Positions 7,376 through 14,670 of a stretch of 31,625 nucleotides of DNA are shown here, piece by piece. Every line of letters begins with the position of its first letter. Position 1 is the stretch's first letter. The translations under genes and the position numbers were made by a program. This DNA comes from an uncultured Eggerthellaceae bacterium (lineage in GTDB: Bacteria > Actinomycetota > Coriobacteriia > Coriobacteriales > Eggerthellaceae): NCBI GenBank assembly GCA_934668515.1, contig CAKUNS010000022.1:1-31625 (forward strand), in the 5' to 3' direction. Under the pieces are notes generated by a model. That model searched no databases and was not told the origin of the DNA. It saw nothing but the letters and a program-made list of their open reading frames with translations.

Positions 7376-8953
7376 ATGACTGATCAGCAGAAGCGAAACC
7401 CGGAAAACGCGGCCTTCCTGATGAAGGTTCAGAAGCTGAAGGCCCAGAGTTCTCCCAACGGAACCGCGAAACCGGTCACCAAATCACAGATCGCCGCCGA
7501 CAGGCGCAAAGCTGCGGCGAAGAAAGCGGGCGCCAAGCCCGACCCTGCCAAGGCCGTGCACGGCGCAACCGCGTTCAACATCGTTTCGACGGGCAGTGCC
7601 GAGAAGGGCGCGTCCTCGCACGCGTCTATTACGGCTGCGGCACCTGCTGCTGCGCCCGCATCCGCAGAGTCCGCAACCGCGGTGGCGGTTGCCGAAGACG
7701 CTTCGCAGGAGGTTGCAGCCACCAAGCAGCGTAGCAAGTTCCTTATTGCCTTGGCGGCCCTGGGCCCCGGGATCGTCACGGCCATGGCTGGCAACGACGC
7801 CGGTGGTATTTCCACGTACTCCACCGTCGGCGCGCAGTTCGGCTACGCGACGCTTTGGGTTATCCCCGTCATGTGCATCTTGCTTATCGTGGTCGAGATG
7901 ACTGCGTCGAAGATGGGCGCCGTGTCGGGCAAGGGCTTCGCTGCCCTTATCCGCGAGCGTTTCGGCATCCGCCTGACGGCGCTTGCCATGACCGCGTTGC
8001 TTATCGGCAACGTTGCCACCACGTTCTCGGAGTTCGCGGGCATCGCTTCGGGCATGGAGATGTTCGGCTTGTCCAAGTACCTTTCGGTGCCGGTTGCCGC
8101 CATTGCCGTATGGCTGCTGGTTGTTGGCGGTAGCTACAAGCGCGTCGAGAAGGTCTTCCTTATTCTGTCGCTGGTGTTCCTGACCTACGTGGTTGCGGCG
8201 TTCATGGCAGGCCCCGACTGGACCGTCACCGTGACTCAAACGTTCAAGCCGCAGGTCATTCAGCAGCAAAGCTTTTTCTCGCTGGTCATTGCCATGATAG
8301 GCACCACCATCGCGCCGTGGATGATCTTCTTCGAGCAAAGCAACGTCGTCGAGAAGGGCATCACCCCGAAGGACCTGTTCGCGCAGAAGATCGACGTTAT
8401 TTCGGGTACCGTTTCAGCGTGCCTTGTCGCTTGGTTCATCATCGTCACCACGGGCACCGTGTTGTTCCCGCAGGGCATCTCGATCGATTCCGCCGCCGAT
8501 GCGGCTCGTGCGCTTGCCCCGGTTGCGGGCGAACATGCCGAGGCCCTGTTCGCCGTCGGACTGACCGCCGCGTCGTTCTTAGCTGCGTGCGTATTGCCGC
8601 TGACCACCTCGTTCGTGATTTGCGAGGCATTCGGCTGGGAGGCTGGTGTGTCGTTCAGCTGGCACGAGGCTCCCATTTTCAAGAGCATCCTGACCTTCGT
8701 TATCGCGTTCTCGGCGATCATCGTTCTTATCCCGAACATTGATCTGATGGGCGTCATGCTCATGGCTCAGTTCATGAACGGCTTGGTGCTGCCCGTGTTG
8801 CTGGTGTTCATGGCCATCATTTCGTCCGACAAGCGAATCATGGGCAAGTATCGCTCGCGTAAGGTTACGACCATCCTGATTTGGTCGACCGTGGCGATTG
8901 TCACCATTCTTACCGTGGCGTTGCTGGTGATGCAGATTTTGGGTATTGGCTAG
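7376..8953 (+). CDS. NRAMP-related magnesium transporter (NRMT type)
   Basis: A 525-residue SLC11/NRAMP-fold membrane protein. Residues 1-118 form a low-complexity Ala/Lys/Ser-rich cytosolic extension; the eleven or so membrane helices follow. The TM1 metal-site motif, DPGN in Mn/Fe transporters, reads DAGG here (141-144). The TM6 motif, normally A-T-V-M-P-H, reads T-T-I-A-P-W (310-315), so the metal-coordinating Asn, Met and the nearby His are all replaced. Loss of Met and Asn is the mark of the NRMT clade, shown in Clostridium acetobutylicum and Eggerthella lenta to carry Mg2+. The start ATG 7376 lies one base after the upstream stop, with GGGG nearby, implying tight co-expression with the MgtE-like regulator. 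Confidence 0.88.
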   Translation: MTDQQKRNPENAAFLMKVQKLKAQSSPNGTAKPVTKSQIAADRRKAAAKKAGAKPDPAKAVHGATAFNIVSTGSAEKGASSHASITAAAPAAAPASAESATAVAVAEDASQEVAATKQRSKFLIALAALGPGIVTAMAGNDAGGISTYSTVGAQFGYATLWVIPVMCILLIVVEMTASKMGAVSGKGFAALIRERFGIRLTALAMTALLIGNVATTFSEFAGIASGMEMFGLSKYLSVPVAAIAVWLLVVGGSYKRVEKVFLILSLVFLTYVVAAFMAGPDWTVTVTQTFKPQVIQQQSFFSLVIAMIGTTIAPWMIFFEQSNVVEKGITPKDLFAQKIDVISGTVSACLVAWFIIVTTGTVLFPQGISIDSAADAARALAPVAGEHAEALFAVGLTAASFLAACVLPLTTSFVICEAFGWEAGVSFSWHEAPIFKSILTFVIAFSAIIVLIPNIDLMGVMLMAQFMNGLVLPVLLVFMAIISSDKRIMGKYRSRKVTTILIWSTVAIVTILTVALLVMQILGIG

Positions 8954-8971
8954 TTCGGTTGCTTGCGGTCG

Positions 8972-8988
8972 GCGCACCCGTGGTGCGC
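8972..8988. terminator. Hairpin between convergent transporter and kinase genes
   Basis: A 7-bp stem, GCGCACC (8972-8978) with GGTGCGC (8982-8988), and a 3-base loop in the 49-base gap between the two convergent genes. Only GTTT follows on the plus strand, so it is a weak terminator candidate. Confidence 0.4.
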
Positions 8989-9002
8989 GTTTCGCTAAAT
9001 GC

Positions 9003-10076
9003 TTACGCGAACTTGCCTAACTCGTCGTACAGCTCGCTTACGGTGAACCGGTCTTCCTGCTTCGGTGTGATTCCTTTGTTTGCCAGTTTTAGCAGGTCGC
9101 AGGCGGAAGGATCGGAACCCGTTAACGGCTGTTCCTTCGTTTTAATCAGGTAAGGTGAATCGTTGATCCTTGCGGCAAGCCTGTAAGGCGTTTTGAGCGT
9201 AAGCAGCAAATGCATGATGCTGCAAAGGGCGTACGTGTCGATCGTTTCGGAATGCCTCATCTCGTCAATGCCTTCGACGTCGCGCGTGAGCATTTCGGGC
9301 GGCGCATATTCGATCGTTCCGAATCGCCGGACGCCGTATTTGGCGGTGGCGAACGGATCGTTGGCTTCGACATAAGAGGAACTACCCAGGTCGACAAGGC
9401 ACACATCATATTGGTTGGAGTCGATCTGCTCCTGAAGAGGCCTTTTGTCAGTTCTGAAGACGATGTTACGTGGAGACAGATCGCGGTGAACGAAGGAACC
9501 GTCAAGCGACTGGGCGTTCAGGAGCGCCCTGAGAATAGACTTGGCAACAGATGCCACCGTGGCCGGCTCTATTCCGATGCACGGTTCGACGTCGGTGCGA
9601 GGCAACGTTTCGATTGAAGCTCCAAGCGTTGGCCCTTCTATGTATTCCCTTATGATGATCGGTTCGTTCTGCGCGCGCCCCAAGCCGAAAACCCGAGGAA
9701 ACCCTTTCAAATGAGAGACCGCAAGGGAGCTACGGTATTCCTCAAGCGTGAGAAGCTTTTGGGTTTCGCGAAGCAGATGAGCCGTTTCTTCGGGGGATGC
9801 CTTAAGTAACCGTTCTTCGGGGCTGCCTTTGTAGAACAGGGGAGATTTGAGAGCGCAGCATTCGTTGGCAGTGTTGCGCGCCTTGCGGAAAATCATGCTG
9901 TTGGAAGATCTCGAGTCGTCGTCAAGGAAGAACGTCATGAACCGACGGTTGATTTCATCATTCGTATAGCTTGTGTTTATGAAAGCGGGCGTGAAAGAAT
10001 CCAATGAAAGGACGGTTGTCTGCTGGCTAGACTGACGGGGGGGGGTACTTTCAACGCATTGATCGACATGCTTCAA
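9003..10076 (-). CDS. Serine/threonine protein kinase-like protein
   Basis: A 357-residue protein with a eukaryotic-type kinase domain. Visible landmarks: the presumed ATP-anchoring Lys77 in CCALK, a Glu at 104 in the following helix, the catalytic loop HRDLSPRN (198-205) with Asp199, DLG (229-231) in place of DFG, and the APE-like YAPPEM (257-262). A clear glycine-rich loop is not obvious and no transmembrane helix follows, so this appears to be a soluble kinase. The frame starts with TTG at 10076, preceded on the minus strand by GAAAGG at good spacing. A run of nine C on the coding strand (plus 10037-10045) falls at codons 11-14; the two ATGs close by (10069, 10059) are out of frame in this version. 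It follows the FHA gene in the same direction after 114 bases, suggesting a signalling pair. Confidence 0.8.
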   Translation of the reverse strand: MKHVDQCVESTPPRQSSQQTTVLSLDSFTPAFINTSYTNDEINRRFMTFFLDDDSRSSNSMIFRKARNTANECCALKSPLFYKGSPEERLLKASPEETAHLLRETQKLLTLEEYRSSLAVSHLKGFPRVFGLGRAQNEPIIIREYIEGPTLGASIETLPRTDVEPCIGIEPATVASVAKSILRALLNAQSLDGSFVHRDLSPRNIVFRTDKRPLQEQIDSNQYDVCLVDLGSSSYVEANDPFATAKYGVRRFGTIEYAPPEMLTRDVEGIDEMRHSETIDTYALCSIMHLLLTLKTPYRLAARINDSPYLIKTKEQPLTGSDPSACDLLKLANKGITPKQEDRFTVSELYDELGKFA

Positions 10077-10137
10077 AATTTGCCTTTCATTGAAGATTGT
10101 CTGATTGCGCCATGTTCCTATTCGGTGAGTTTGCGAT

Positions 10138-10147
10138 GTTGCGCAAC
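10138..10147. promoter_or_regulatory. Palindrome GTTGCGCAAC upstream of the kinase
   Basis: A 10-bp perfect palindrome, extending to the 12-bp TGTTGCGCAACA at 10137-10148, lies 62 bases before the kinase start. The 13-mer GATGTTGCGCAAC (10135-10147) recurs exactly at 11303-11315 between the FHA gene and the surface-protein gene. This fits a shared transcription-factor site. Confidence 0.4.
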
Positions 10148-10190
10148 AAGGTAATGAAGCCGATAGACCCCGTATAAGGTAGCAAGTTGG

Positions 10191-11132
10191 CTATTTGGCG
10201 ATTTTCAATACCAGGAACTGCGTTGTCTTGCCAAGGCAGAGCGTATCGCCGTTATCGATTTCGACTGGCGGGAGTTTCTCGTTGGTGGATTTCGGTGGCT
10301 CAATGACGCGGATGGATTTGTCAGCACCCGAGATCAGTGTGGTTCCGTTTGTAGACCCAAGCCCTTGCGCGTACCAAGCGTCTCCATCCCTGAAAATACG
10401 AAGATGCTTTCGCGAGACGTCAACATCGACGTCGTTTATGTTCTGCTTTCCCGTAGCAAGAAGGCCGATGGTGGTTCCTTCCTTGCTGGTGGAGAGAGGA
10501 TAAATAGACGAGCAAACCGTATCGTTCGAGATTCGTATGAGCCCGAGCTTAGTTTGCTTATCCGGTTGCCCTAAGAGGGTGTTCGGATCCATCATCGTTG
10601 GTTGAAGCGTCGAGAAGGTGAGCGGCGTTTTCTTCTTCATGAAGCTGCGCGTGGTTTCGATGGCAAGTTCGGGGCTTGCCAGACATCCCGCTACCACGAA
10701 CATCATGACTAGAAGCACCGCTTTATCGTGCGTTTCCGCCATGGGCGACACGTTGATCCTGTGGACGCCGTTGGCGTAGAGATTTCCGTCAAGCGAATAC
10801 TTATTCAGAAGAGCCGCCATGCCCCGCGAAGCAACTTCCCCGTAGTGATGTATGACCTCGTCGTAAGCGGTTGGTCTTCCGAGATTCGAGACGATCTTGC
10901 TGGTGATTGTCTGCGCGCTTTTGTGGAAATCGGCGAAAAACTCGGGATGCACCCGATCGGGGGTTGCATGCACGATCTGGCGTGACAAAAAGGTTCGCTC
11001 GTTGATTCGATCGCGAAGGACGGCATTGCCGTACAAGGTGTGTTCGGTAAGGAGATCGCTCGCCGCTGCCTTGTTCGAAATGCCGCCAAAGCTACGAAGG
11101 TCAGCATACATATAAGAACTTGGAGTGTGCAT
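10191..11132 (-). CDS. FHA-domain protein
   Basis: A 313-residue protein ending in a forkhead-associated domain (about residues 200-300). Seen there are VSRKHLRIF and GLGSTNGTTL, the phosphothreonine-binding core with Ser, Arg, His and the Asn-Gly turn. The first 180 residues match nothing I recognise; they contain a hydrophobic stretch (about 137-155, AVLLVMMFVVAGCLAS) that could be a buried helix or a membrane segment. The frame opens at TTG 11174, but ATG 11132 is chosen because AAGGG stands five bases upstream on the minus strand. FHA domains bind phosphothreonine, and a kinase gene lies directly downstream in the same orientation, so FHA protein and kinase probably act together. Confidence 0.8.
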   Translation of the reverse strand: MHTPSSYMYADLRSFGGISNKAAASDLLTEHTLYGNAVLRDRINERTFLSRQIVHATPDRVHPEFFADFHKSAQTITSKIVSNLGRPTAYDEVIHHYGEVASRGMAALLNKYSLDGNLYANGVHRINVSPMAETHDKAVLLVMMFVVAGCLASPELAIETTRSFMKKKTPLTFSTLQPTMMDPNTLLGQPDKQTKLGLIRISNDTVCSSIYPLSTSKEGTTIGLLATGKQNINDVDVDVSRKHLRIFRDGDAWYAQGLGSTNGTTLISGADKSIRVIEPPKSTNEKLPPVEIDNGDTLCLGKTTQFLVLKIAK

Positions 11133-11305
11133 CAGCACCCTTGCCCCTCTGCGCGAATTCGTTAAGCAGTTCAAAACTGCGCGCCTATTAAATAATGCTA
11201 TTTACGACATTGAAGCGTGTAAATAAAAGCGGAAATCCTCATTGAACTCACGAAACGAGTTATTCCCCGTGCGCACCTATTGTGCAGAAAACTGCAGCGC
11301 CTGAT

Positions 11306-11315
11306 GTTGCGCAAC
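11306..11315. promoter_or_regulatory. Palindrome GTTGCGCAAC in the FHA / surface-protein divergent region
   Basis: A second exact copy of the 13-mer GATGTTGCGCAAC (11303-11315) found upstream of the kinase. It lies 174 bases before the FHA start and 97 bases before the surface-protein start. The rest of the 279-base divergent region is A/T-richer than its flanks. TTGGAC (11325-11330) and TATAAA (11352-11357) are visible but spaced 21 bases, so I do not assign a firm promoter. Confidence 0.4.
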
Positions 11316-11411
11316 GAATCTGTGTTGGACGGCTGTTTGATTACTACTGCATATAAAGACAAATAGCCATGTGCGGAGGGCGCAGGCTGATGCAGAGTAA
11401 AAGGAGAATAA

Positions 11412-14375
11412 ATGAAGGATCCACGTTCGAAGAAAACAATAGCAGCAGGCTTGAGCTTGACGCTTGCACTCGGTAGCGTGCCTGCAGTAGCTTTCGCCGA
11501 CAATGCTGGCGAGGGCAACGACGGCGCTGCTGCACAGCAGGGCGCTTATTCCGTCTTTGTGTTTTCCGCAATAGATGGAGAATTTGACGGCGACAACGTT
11601 GCATTTGTCGAAGCAAATGAGGATGGAAGCGTCAACGCTCCTACGCCTACCCGTGCCGGCTACACTTTCAAGGGTTGGTACTCTGCTTCCAACATTGATC
11701 AGTATCCCGCAGAGCTGCAGGATACATATAAGCTCGACCCCTCTAATCCTTCAAGCCCTAACTGGTTTGCCGCATGGGAGAAGAATGCAACCCAGAGCAT
11801 TCAGGTTGTGAACTTCTTCCAGGGTGGCGAGCGTGACGGCTCCGACGAAACCATCAACGTTGAGGTTACCGCAGACAGCAGCGTTGCAGACTGCATCAAG
11901 AGCTTCGACGGCTACACCGCTCAGAAGGTCGTCGCCGGCGTCGCAACCAGCGAGGTCGAAGTGAACATGACCTCCTCCCTTGAGGGCATCACTACCCTTT
12001 ACGTGTACTACAAGGCCGATAAGGCTGAAGAGCAGGACGAGATCAACGTTCTTTACGTGGCCAACGGCGGTCAGTTCCTTGACGGCAATGAAACCATGCA
12101 GGGTGTTGCCGATGCCGACGGCATGCTCCGTCAGCCTCCTGCGCCCACCCGCGAGGGCTACACCTTCGCCGGCTGGTACTGGCATGCAGATCTGTCCCAG
12201 TACACCGACGAGCAGAAGGAAGCCGACAAGGTCGATTTCTCTAAGCCCGTTGAGAAGAGCGCTCCCGTCTACGCTCAGTGGATCAAGAACCAGGAGCAGA
12301 ACGAAATCGACGTGCTGTATGTCGCCAACGGCGGCCAGTTCGCTGACGGCCAGGACGTTCAGCAGGGTCTGACCGATTCCGAGGGTTACATGCGTCAGCC
12401 CATGACCCCCACCCGCGAGGGCTACACCTTCGCAGGCTGGTACTGGGTCTCCAGCCTCGACGGCCTGACCGACGAGCAGAAGGAACTCAACAAGGTCAAC
12501 TTCGCTCAGCCCGTCACCAAGCCGCATGCAACCATGTACGCTCAGTGGGTTAAGAACGCCGAGCAGAACGAGATCAACGTTCTTTACGTTGCCAACGGCG
12601 GCCAGTTCGCTGACGGTAACGACACCATGATGGGTATGACCGACTCCGAGGGCTTCATGCGCCAGCCCGCAGCCCCCACCCGCGAGGGCTACACCTTCGC
12701 AGGTTGGTACTGGCATCAGGATCTTTCCCAGTACACCGACGAGCAGAAGGAAGCCGACAAGGTCGACTTTGCTGAGTCTGTCGCTGGTATGGATCATGCA
12801 ACCATGTACGCTCAGTGGACCAAGAACGCCGAGCAGAACGAGATTGACGTCATGTACGTCGCTAACGGCGGTCAGTTCGCCACCGGCGAGACCTTCCAGC
12901 AGGGCATGACCGATGCTGACGGCTTCATGCGCCAGCCCGCAGCCCCCACCCGCGAGGGCTACACCTTCGCCGGCTGGTACTGGGTCTCCAGCCTCGACGG
13001 CCTGACCGACGAGCAGAAGGACCTCAACAAGGTCGACTTCGAGCAGTCCGTGGCCGGCAAGGACCACGTGACCATGTTCGCGCAGTGGACCAAGGACGCC
13101 GAGCAGGAGAACCTGTTCAACGTGATGTACGTCGCAAACGGCGGCCAGTTCGTGACCGGTGAAGATGTCCAGCAGGGCGTCACCGACTCCGAGGGCCTCA
13201 TGCGCCAGCCCGCCGCCCCCACCCGCGAGGGCTACACCTTCGACGGCTGGTACTGGCATGCCGACCTGTCTCAGTACACTGACGAGCAGAAGGAAGCCGA
13301 CAAGGTCGACTTCTCCAAGCCTCTTGATCGCGACGGCGTCATGTACGCTCAGTGGACCAAGAACGCCGAGCAGAACGAGATTGACGTTCTCTATGTGGCC
13401 AACGGCGGTCAGTTCGCCACCGGCGAGACCTTCCAGCAGGGCATGACCGACTCCGAGGGCCTCATGCGCCAGCCCGCCGCCCCCACCCGCGAGGGCTACA
13501 CCTTCGCCGGCTGGTACTGGGTCTCCAGCCTCGACGGCCTGACCGACGAGCAGAAGGACCTCAACAAGGTCGACTTCGAGCAGTCCGTGGCCGGCAAGGA
13601 CCACGTGACCATGTTCGCGCAGTGGACCAAGGACGCCGAGCAGGAGAACCTGTTCAACGTGATGTACGTCGCAAACGGCGGCCAGTTCTTCACGGGCGAG
13701 ACCTTCCAGCAGGGCGTCACCGACTCCGAGGGCCTCATGCGCCAGCCCGTCGCCCCCACCCGCGAGGGCTACACCTTCGACGGCTGGTACTGGCATGCCG
13801 ACCTGTCCCAGTACACTGCCGAGCAGAAGGCACTGGACAAGGTTGACTTTACCGCTCCGATCGACCGCGATGCCACCATGTACGCTCAGTGGAGCAAGGT
13901 TGTGACCCCGGCCGAGAAGAAGATCACCGTTAAGTTCGTTGACAACTTCAACAAGACCGAATCCACCGTCGAGATCAACGAGGGCGAGGCTGTTGCTCAG
14001 CCTAAGGATCCTTCCTACAAGGGCTGGAGCTTCGAGGGTTGGTCCTCTACTCTGACCGATGAGCAGGGTAACGCTAAGTTCACCCCTGTTGATTTCAGCA
14101 AGGTCGTTGCTGACGAGGACGAGGACGGCGTTGTGACCTACTACGCCTTCTACACCGAGGACAAGAAGTCTGACGCCGCTGAGGAGGAGCAGCCCAAGCA
14201 GGAGACCACCGAGGAGGATGCTCCCGCAGCTGAGGAGCCTGCAGCCGAGGCTGAAGCCGCTGCTATCCCTCAGACTGGTGACGCAACCAACACCGCCGCT
14301 GTCGCTGGCGTTGCCGGCATCGCAGGCCTTCTGGCTGCCGCTGCTGCGCTGATCCGCCGTCGCTTCAACAACTAA
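11412..14375 (+). CDS. Sortase-anchored surface protein with Listeria/Bacteroides-type repeats
   Basis: A 987-residue secreted, wall-anchored protein. A Sec signal peptide spans 1-29 (basic start, hydrophobic core, cleavage likely after AFA). One degenerate repeat (about 46-127) and one divergent domain (about 130-205) precede seven regular repeats of 88-91 residues with the Flg_new-type core PTREGYTFAGWYW, then one divergent copy (about 838-918). A Glu/Ala-rich stalk follows, then the sorting signal IPQTG (952-956), a hydrophobic helix and the tail RRRFNN. The repeats alternate between two kinds, A (WHADLSQYTDEQ) and B (WVSSLDGLTDEQ), in the order A-B-A-B-A-B-A. AAAGGAG at 11399-11405 supports the start. 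Probable roles are adhesion or surface structure; no enzymatic motif is visible and no sortase gene is in the window. Confidence 0.9.
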   Translation: MKDPRSKKTIAAGLSLTLALGSVPAVAFADNAGEGNDGAAAQQGAYSVFVFSAIDGEFDGDNVAFVEANEDGSVNAPTPTRAGYTFKGWYSASNIDQYPAELQDTYKLDPSNPSSPNWFAAWEKNATQSIQVVNFFQGGERDGSDETINVEVTADSSVADCIKSFDGYTAQKVVAGVATSEVEVNMTSSLEGITTLYVYYKADKAEEQDEINVLYVANGGQFLDGNETMQGVADADGMLRQPPAPTREGYTFAGWYWHADLSQYTDEQKEADKVDFSKPVEKSAPVYAQWIKNQEQNEIDVLYVANGGQFADGQDVQQGLTDSEGYMRQPMTPTREGYTFAGWYWVSSLDGLTDEQKELNKVNFAQPVTKPHATMYAQWVKNAEQNEINVLYVANGGQFADGNDTMMGMTDSEGFMRQPAAPTREGYTFAGWYWHQDLSQYTDEQKEADKVDFAESVAGMDHATMYAQWTKNAEQNEIDVMYVANGGQFATGETFQQGMTDADGFMRQPAAPTREGYTFAGWYWVSSLDGLTDEQKDLNKVDFEQSVAGKDHVTMFAQWTKDAEQENLFNVMYVANGGQFVTGEDVQQGVTDSEGLMRQPAAPTREGYTFDGWYWHADLSQYTDEQKEADKVDFSKPLDRDGVMYAQWTKNAEQNEIDVLYVANGGQFATGETFQQGMTDSEGLMRQPAAPTREGYTFAGWYWVSSLDGLTDEQKDLNKVDFEQSVAGKDHVTMFAQWTKDAEQENLFNVMYVANGGQFFTGETFQQGVTDSEGLMRQPVAPTREGYTFDGWYWHADLSQYTAEQKALDKVDFTAPIDRDATMYAQWSKVVTPAEKKITVKFVDNFNKTESTVEINEGEAVAQPKDPSYKGWSFEGWSSTLTDEQGNAKFTPVDFSKVVADEDEDGVVTYYAFYTEDKKSDAAEEEQPKQETTEEDAPAAEEPAAEAEAAAIPQTGDATNTAAVAGVAGIAGLLAAAAALIRRRFNN
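12042..13922 (+). repeat. Seven tandem ~268-bp repeats inside the surface-protein gene
   Basis: Repeat starts by the core I-N/D-V-L/M-Y-V-A-N-G-G: 12042 (A), 12306 (B), 12573 (A), 12843 (B), 13116 (A), 13380 (B), 13653 (A). Unit lengths are 264, 267, 270, 273, 264, 273 and 270 bases. Bases 12942-13151 and 13479-13688 are identical over 210 bases at an offset of 537, the size of one A+B pair. The pair was therefore duplicated or converted as a unit, recently compared with the other copies. Confidence 0.9.
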
Positions 14376-14405
14376 TCGCTGCCTGTTAAAGACAGAGATT
14401 CTTAC

Positions 14406-14440
14406 AAAGAATGGACTGGGATCCCCCGGTCCATTCTTTT
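14406..14440 (+). terminator. Intrinsic terminator of the surface-protein gene
   Basis: AAAGAATGGAC (14406-14416) pairs with GTCCATTCTTT (14429-14439), continued inward by TGGG with CCCG to about 15 bp, loop ATCC. The stem ends in a short T run. It lies 30 bases after the stop codon. Confidence 0.88.
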
Positions 14441-14463
14441 ATGCTCAAAGGCCTTCCAAGGCA

Positions 14464-14500
14464 AATAGAAAGCGGGTCGAGGCTTATGCCCCGACCCGCT
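14464..14500 (-). terminator. Terminator of tRNA-Ser(TGA)
   Basis: AGCGGGTCG (14471-14479) pairs with CGACCCGCT (14492-14500), with an inner GGC/GCC pairing. Read on the minus strand it follows the tRNA by nine bases and runs into TTTCTATTT. Confidence 0.82.
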
Positions 14501-14509
14501 GTTGCGTTC

Positions 14510-14597
14510 TGGCGGAGGAAGTAGGATTCGAACCCACGGAACCTTGCGGCTCAACAGTTTTCAAGACTGCCGCCTTCAACCACTCGGCCATTCCTCC
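14510..14597 (-). tRNA. tRNA-Ser(TGA)
   Basis: On the minus strand the acceptor stem GGAGGAA pairs with TTCCTCC, followed by discriminator G and an encoded CCA. The anticodon stem GCAGT/ACTGT closes loop CTTGAAA, giving TGA. A long variable arm (class II tRNA) is present, as required for serine. The gene ends 73 bases before tadA, which is transcribed in the opposite direction. Confidence 0.95.
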
Positions 14598-14658
14598 GCG
14601 CATGTTGCTGGGCGCGTCTGTATCGAAGACGTTGCCCAAACTTAGCCAAAGGATACCA

Positions 14659-14664
14659 TATAAT
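14659..14664 (+). promoter_or_regulatory. -10 element placing the tadA transcription start at its ATG
   Basis: A perfect TATAAT whose last base is six bases before ATG 14671. The predicted transcription start therefore coincides with the start codon, and no Shine-Dalgarno sequence lies between them. The nearest -35-like TTGCCC (14632-14637) is 21 bases away, longer than ideal. Confidence 0.55.
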
Positions 14665-14670
14665 GGCAGC

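Noticed and set aside
5896..7377. 493-codon minus-strand frame opposite the MgtE-like gene
   Set aside because: The sense strand encodes clear PRC, MgtE_N and CBS domains; the antisense frame spans the intergenic leader and has no domain.
11751..13796. 681-codon open frame on the minus strand opposite the repeat surface protein
   Set aside because: It mirrors the repeat structure of the sense gene, has no start context, and arises from the periodic high-G+C codons of a gene with signal peptide, repeats and sorting signal.
12042..13922. CRISPR-like or satellite DNA interpretation of the periodic repeats
   Set aside because: The units are in frame, 88-91 codons each, and encode a known repeat-domain type inside one continuous gene.
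14602..14670. Upstream TTG start for tadA
   Set aside because: It would add residues unrelated to TadA and run across the promoter region; ATG 14671 gives the canonical N-terminus.
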